Source of the DNA: an uncultured Eubacteriales bacterium
GTDB taxonomy: Bacteria > Bacillota > Clostridia > Lachnospirales > Lachnospiraceae
NCBI GenBank assembly: GCA_900314775.1
Contig: OMWM01000007.1
Coordinates: 1 to 57,961, forward strand
DNA length: 57,961 nucleotides
Reading direction: 5' to 3'
In this document: positions 54,514 through 57,961 of the stretch, piece after piece
Numbering within the stretch: the stretch's first letter is position 1
How the letters are laid out: the number at the start of each line of letters is the position of its first letter
Program-made: the position numbers and the translations under genes
The notes under the pieces: model-generated
What the model was told of the DNA's origin: nothing
The model's database searches: none
Seen by the model: only the letters and a program-made list of their open reading frames with translations

Positions 54514-55269
54514 TCAAATACTGGTGCCTGCCAGCAGCGCCAGCACAACCAGCACCGCCAGTTCGCAGTTCTGCAGGAACCACCCGGCAAGATCGCCGGT
54601 GATGCCGCCGAACTCCCGCATGGCCGTCCGGTAATAATGTGCAAATACAAGGAGAACCGCAATCAAAGCCAGCAGTCCCCGGACGCCGCCGAGCACAATC
54701 AGCGCGATGGCCGAAGCGATCGTCCAGAGGCCGAGAAGCATCGTCACGCGCATGCGGTCCGCCGGACGCGCTGTCAGATCAAGCATGCCGCCCGGCCGTG
54801 CATTCTGAAAATTCACGGCCGCAATGCCGCTCAGCGCACGCTCCAGTACGAAAACGCAGTCCATCACGGCGACGCCGCTGATGCCGAGGCTGCACCACGC
54901 ACCATAGCTGATCAGCAGATAGACGCCGCACCAGATCACCGCAAAAGCGCCGACATGCGGGTCCGCCATGATCTCCAGCTTCCGCTTTGCATCGCCCCAC
55001 GAACTGCGCGCATCCCGCGTGTCGATCCATCCGTCCAGATGAATGCCGCCGGTCACCGCCAGCGGTATGAACACAAGCAGCGCGCCCCGGAAATTTCCGT
55101 TCACGTTCAGCCAGCCGCAAAGCTCATAGACAATTGTCTCGAATATACCGATGATGACACCGATCAGCGGAAACCAGGCAAACGCCATCTTCATGTTCCG
55201 GTCATTCCACTCAATATCTTTCACCGGCAGTCTCGAATACATGGAAAGTGCTATGATCAGGGATTCCAT
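54514..55269 (-). CDS. cobS: Adenosylcobinamide-GDP ribazoletransferase
   Basis: 251 residues, membrane protein of the CobS/CobV type: FAWFPLIGVIIGIFETIVYELC, and the GGIHLDGWIDTRDARSSWGDAKRKLEIMADPHVGAFAV region is the characteristic catalytic motif with Asp residues. It joins adenosylcobinamide-GDP and alpha-ribazole to make cobalamin at the membrane. Overlaps cobU upstream by 13 nt. Confidence 0.95.
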   Translation of the reverse strand: MESLIIALSMYSRLPVKDIEWNDRNMKMAFAWFPLIGVIIGIFETIVYELCGWLNVNGNFRGALLVFIPLAVTGGIHLDGWIDTRDARSSWGDAKRKLEIMADPHVGAFAVIWCGVYLLISYGAWCSLGISGVAVMDCVFVLERALSGIAAVNFQNARPGGMLDLTARPADRMRVTMLLGLWTIASAIALIVLGGVRGLLALIAVLLVFAHYYRTAMREFGGITGDLAGWFLQNCELAVLVVLALLAGTSI

Positions 55270-55829
55270 ATGCCGTCTCCCGCTCCTTTCAGAATTACCG
55301 GTATCGAATAAACGACGCGGACAGCCTCATCGGCCTGCTTCGCCATCTCCCGGTTCACAAATGCGAGTGTCCGCCGGTAGCGCTCCACCGATTCATCGTA
55401 GTGCACGCCGTCGCCGAACACATCCAGTGTCACCGCAGTCAGATTCGCCGAGAGCGCCCGCAGCGCCTCGATCCCCTTCAGGATCGCATCGGCCGCCTGC
55501 GCGCCCGCCCCCTCCGGCTCAAAAATTTCGTTGGCCGTCAGATTGGACATGCATTCAAGCAGAATCGTGCTGCCGGCCGCCGCGCGGGCAAACGCCGGGT
55601 CCTGGCAAAGACCGTACAGATCCGTATACCGTTCCACGGTCCGAAATCCTTTGCCGGCCCGCAGACGCCGATGCCGCCGGATCCGCTGCTGCGCCGCCTG
55701 CGAATACGGCTTCATGGCGGCCAGATAGATCAGCTGCCCTGCCGTGCTCTGCTGATGCAGACGCACCGTTCTCTGTTCGGCATAGGCCGATTTCCCGCTT
55801 GCACTGCCGCCGTAAACCAGCAGAAACAT
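55257..55829 (-). CDS. cobU: Adenosylcobinamide kinase / guanylyltransferase
   Basis: 190 residues. P-loop LLVYGGSASGKSAYAEQR (3-20), then RIRRHRRLRAGKGFRTVE with the guanylylated histidine candidate, then LLECMSNLTANEIFEP. It phosphorylates adenosylcobinamide and adds GMP. Full length for the family, unlike the short neighbour at 54097. It follows cobT by 18 nt and overlaps cobS. Confidence 0.93.
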   Translation of the reverse strand: MFLLVYGGSASGKSAYAEQRTVRLHQQSTAGQLIYLAAMKPYSQAAQQRIRRHRRLRAGKGFRTVERYTDLYGLCQDPAFARAAAGSTILLECMSNLTANEIFEPEGAGAQAADAILKGIEALRALSANLTAVTLDVFGDGVHYDESVERYRRTLAFVNREMAKQADEAVRVVYSIPVILKGAGDGIWNP

Positions 55830-55847
55830 AGGCTGCGCCCCCGCCTT

Positions 55848-56990
55848 TCATTGATTATGATCGTAAAGTTTATACTGTTCCACCTGAATATCGTGAAAGG
55901 TACCCATGTGTATATATTCGGCCAGTCCCATCGCGTACAGCTGCATGGCCGCCGCCGCACCGGTTCCCTCGCCGCAGAACATGCCCGCGTCGATCACCGG
56001 ATGCAGGCCGAGTGCCGACAGCACTTTGCGGCCGGCCGGTTCCGCCGAATTGTGCGACGCAAGGAGGTACTCCGGCATAACCTGCACCATCAGGCGGGCG
56101 ATCAGCACCGCCGCCTGCGAAATAAAGCCATCCACAATCACCGGTACGCGGTTGAGCGCCGCCCCGAAACAAAGACCTGCCATGCCGGCAAGCTCATAGC
56201 CGCCGAGCTGCGCCATGACTTCCAGGCCAAGCTGCGCACTGTAATGCCGGTCCTTCCTGATCTCGCTGCCTTCTGTCGCCTTCCAGTACCGCGCAATCGC
56301 CTTCGATACTGTCATCACTTTCCGCTTGTAGTCTTCATCGGAAAGGCCGGCGCCCCGGCCGGTGCATTCTATCGGAGGCAGATCAAGCACCGTGCTGACC
56401 AGCGCGCTGCTCGGCGTCGTATTGCCGATGCCCATCTCGCCGAGTCCGATCACGTTGTAATCGGCGGCCGCCAGCTTCGTCGCAATCTCAATGCCGGCCA
56501 GCATGGCCTGCGCACACTGCTCCTGCGTCATGGCAGGCTCTTTGGCAATATCGCCGGTGCCGCGGGCAACCTTGCGGCTGATGATCTTCCCCGTCACAAT
56601 ATCTGTGTTCTCATATGTCGGGCAGTCCATGCCGATATCCACGACGAAAACATCCGCGCCGGCTTCCTTCGCCATGATATTGATACTCGCGCGGCCGCGG
56701 GTCATATTCTCCGCCACGGTCCGCGTCACATCGCTGCCCGTCTGCGTCACGCCTTCCGCCGTGACGCCGTGATCGCCGCACATGACGACAATCGCCCGTC
56801 GGTCCAGCGAAAACTGCGGGTCACCGGTGATGGCAGCCATCTGAATCACGGCATCTTCCAGTTTTCCGAAACTTCGGAGAGGTTTGCCGAGGCTGTCCCA
56901 GCGCGCCCGTGCGAGCGCAGCCGCCTCCTTGTCCGTCGGACCGATCATATCTGTCATGCTGAATAATCTGTTTTTATATTCTGTATCTCC
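55848..56990 (-). CDS. cobT: Nicotinate-nucleotide:dimethylbenzimidazole phosphoribosyltransferase
   Basis: 380 residues. The start is TTG at 56990, set by GAGGAAACAGCC just upstream; the reading from 57032 runs back into the promoter. CGDHGVTAEGVTQ, GLGEMGIGNTTPSSAL and CGEGTGAAAAMQLY are CobT hallmarks, the last with the catalytic glutamate. It activates the lower-ligand base for cobalamin. First gene of the run; no cobalamin riboswitch upstream. Confidence 0.94.
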   Translation of the reverse strand, partial: GDTEYKNRLFSMTDMIGPTDKEAAALARARWDSLGKPLRSFGKLEDAVIQMAAITGDPQFSLDRRAIVVMCGDHGVTAEGVTQTGSDVTRTVAENMTRGRASINIMAKEAGADVFVVDIGMDCPTYENTDIVTGKIISRKVARGTGDIAKEPAMTQEQCAQAMLAGIEIATKLAAADYNVIGLGEMGIGNTTPSSALVSTVLDLPPIECTGRGAGLSDEDYKRKVMTVSKAIARYWKATEGSEIRKDRHYSAQLGLEVMAQLGGYELAGMAGLCFGAALNRVPVIVDGFISQAAVLIARLMVQVMPEYLLASHNSAEPAGRKVLSALGLHPVIDAGMFCGEGTGAAAAMQLYAMGLAEYIHMGTFHDIQVEQYKLYDHNQ

Positions 56991-57022
56991 CAAGGCTGTT
57001 TCCTCTTTTCTTCTTATGGCAC

Positions 57023-57051
57023 AGTTTATCACATCAATGTATATCTTTCAA
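57023..57051 (-). promoter_or_regulatory. Promoter of the cobalamin operon
   Basis: On the minus strand TTGAAA (57046-57051), 17 bp, TAAACT (57023-57028), 32 bp before cobT. Its -10 element mirrors that of the divergent promoter at 57061. Confidence 0.75.
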
Positions 57052-57060
57052 TTCGCACGG

Positions 57061-57089
57061 TTGCGCCGTTTCCGGCAATAGTGTAAACT
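57061..57089 (+). promoter_or_regulatory. Promoter of the phosphodiesterase gene
   Basis: TTGCGC (57061-57066), 17 bp, TAAACT (57084-57089), 43 nt before the YfcE-like ATG. Confidence 0.62.
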
Positions 57090-57132
57090 GTAACGAAAGA
57101 AAAAACTTACTGTCTGCATGGAGGATTTTACA

Positions 57133-57678
57133 ATGAAAATCATGATTGCATCCGATATTCACGGTTCGGTTTACTACCTGAAACAGCTGGCGCAGGACGT
57201 GGAGCGCGAGGCGCCGGACCGCCTTCTGCTGCTCGGCGATCTGCTGTATCACGGACCGCGCAACGATATCCCGAAGGACTACAGTCCGCGTGAGGCGGCC
57301 GCCATCCTGAACGGCCTGCAGGACCGGATTATCTGCATCCGCGGCAACTGCGACGCCGACGTCGACCAGATGCTGCTCGAATTTCCGATCACCGCAAAGC
57401 ACTGCATTCTCTACGCGGGCGGGCGGATGATCTTTGCGACACACGGCGATCAGTACAACCTCGGCGCACTGCCGCCGCTGCACCGCGGCGATATCCTTCT
57501 GCACGGCCATACGCACCTGCAGGCATGGGAGCCGTTCGGCGAGGACAATTATTATTTCAATCCCGGCTCCGTGTCCATTCCGTTCGGCGATACAAAGCAT
57601 GCCTATATGATGCTGACGGAGGAGGAAGCCGTATGGAAGGAACTCGGCGGCGAGCCGTTCCACACGGTAAAGCTTTGA
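57133..57678 (+). CDS. YfcE-like metallophosphoesterase
   Basis: 181 residues from ATG 57133 (GGAGG about 10 nt upstream). Calcineurin-like motifs: SDIHGSVYYL at the start, LLGDLLYHG, IRGNCDADVD and LLHGHTHLQAW, all metal-binding residues present. It hydrolyses phosphodiesters; YfcE from E. coli acts on model substrates and its role in the cell is unclear. Divergent from the cobalamin operon. Confidence 0.92.
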   Translation: MKIMIASDIHGSVYYLKQLAQDVEREAPDRLLLLGDLLYHGPRNDIPKDYSPREAAAILNGLQDRIICIRGNCDADVDQMLLEFPITAKHCILYAGGRMIFATHGDQYNLGALPPLHRGDILLHGHTHLQAWEPFGEDNYYFNPGSVSIPFGDTKHAYMMLTEEEAVWKELGGEPFHTVKL

Positions 57679-57725
57679 TGCACAGTATCCGCGCGGCCAG
57701 GTTCTGATTTTACGGCAATATAAAA

Positions 57726-57823
57726 GGCGGCGCCCCTGAAGGTTCCGCCCGGAAACAGGCGGCTCTCCTTAAAGGCGCCGCCCGGAAATAAAGCGGCGCC
57801 CCTGAAGGTGCCGCCCGGAAACA
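57726..57823. repeat. Three-unit GC-rich repeat downstream of the phosphodiesterase
   Basis: Three units of about 32-35 bp starting near 57726, 57758 and 57793, each with GGCGGCGCC or GGCGGCTCT, CCT, AAGG and CCGCCCGGAAA. Adjacent GGCGG and CCGCC arms can form hairpins. They lie between the gene and its terminator. Confidence 0.7.
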
Positions 57824-57824
57824 G

Positions 57825-57861
57825 AAACGGCTGAGACGCCCGCAGGCGCTCAGCCGTTTTT
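57825..57861 (+). terminator. Terminator upstream of the intron
   Basis: AAACGGCTGAG (57825-57835) with CTCAGCCGTTT (57849-57859), and inner CGCC with GGCG; a single A bulge; then TTTTT (57857-57861). Ends the YfcE-like transcript. Confidence 0.9.
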
Positions 57862-57865
57862 CATG

Positions 57866-57961
57866 GTGCGCCCGGCGGGCGCACGTTTCTAACCGGTGAA
57901 AGTCCGGAATCCGCCCGGTAGTGGGAAGGATATAGCCGAAGGCAAGGGTGTCCATCGTGAG
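57866..57961 (+). mobile_element. 5' end of a group IIC-type intron (cut by window)
   Basis: Sequence starts GTGCGCCC-GGC-GGGCGCAC, a perfect 8-bp hairpin, then GGTGAAAGTCCGG, AGCCGAAGGCAAGGGTGTCC and a GTGAG end. It resembles the start of domain I of clostridial/Bacillales group IIC introns. It begins 4 nt after the T-run of the terminator, as IIC introns do. The reverse transcriptase and 3' end are outside the window. Confidence 0.82.

Noticed and set aside
56991-57132. Cobalamin riboswitch before cobT
   Set aside because: The gap is only 142 bp, shared with a divergent gene, and the B12-box core (GCCACTG) is not present on the minus strand.

Overview
This window looks like chromosomal DNA of an anaerobic, probably spore-capable Clostridia member, most likely Lachnospiraceae. 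That is inferred from a Spo0A homologue, an NfnAB bifurcating transhydrogenase pair, a zinc-type S14, an archaeal/eukaryote-type prolyl-tRNA synthetase, split AICAR-transformylase/IMP-cyclohydrolase genes, a rubredoxin-rubrerythrin fusion and an S-box (SAM-I) riboswitch before metK. No tRNA, rRNA, CRISPR array or complete insertion sequence was seen. Almost everything is on the minus strand.

Layout from left to right. Positions 1-10,260 hold the S10-spc ribosomal protein cluster, read right to left as rpsJ-rplC-rplD-rplW-rplB-rpsS-rplV-rpsC-rplP-rpmC-rpsQ-rplN-rplX-rplE-rpsN-rpsH-rplF-rplR-rpsE-rpmD-rplO-secY, with secY cut by the window edge. It is preceded by a strong promoter and a structured leader of about 235 nt. 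Positions 10.6-15.6 kb hold a rRNA-methyltransferase-like gene (+), a thiol-redox operon (flavin thioredoxin-reductase-like protein, OhrR/MarR regulator, thioredoxin), a Lys/Gly/Ala-rich unknown, a Nudix hydrolase and spo0A. Positions 15.7-23.6 kb hold rpoB-rpoC with promoter and terminator. Positions 23.6-34.9 kb hold nfnA-nfnB, queH, a double-Uma2 protein, a phosphoribosyltransferase, the proS-purO-purH operon, a PTS enzyme I and a pseudouridine synthase with a 41-42 bp tandem repeat array at its 3' end.

Positions 35-42.8 kb hold rubrerythrin, an iron alcohol dehydrogenase, a polytopic membrane protein, a GNAT acetyltransferase, citrate synthase with a palindromic leader, a lipoprotein, a YbjQ protein and an HD hydrolase. 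Positions 42.9-44.9 kb (+) hold an ArsB/NhaD-family ion transporter behind a structured leader and an unknown gene. Positions 45-50.4 kb hold a two-component system, metK with its S-box, and murA with two DnaA-box matches in its leader. Positions 50.4-57 kb hold one overlapping gene string, cobT-cobU-cobS-cobU-like-cobC-aroK-yfhO: cobalamin nucleotide-loop assembly followed by shikimate kinase and a YfhO membrane protein. A YfcE-like phosphodiesterase (+), a short GC-rich repeat array and a terminator follow. The last 96 nt look like the 5' end of a group IIC intron inserted just behind that terminator.

The more unusual points are the thioredoxin-reductase-like protein with a lost NADPH motif and a palindrome over its operon promoter, the terminator-inserted intron end, the possible cation-responsive leader before the transporter, the DnaA boxes before murA, the paired CobU-like genes, and three GC-rich tandem repeat arrays at gene ends. 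No wholly new multi-gene system could be shown from sequence alone.
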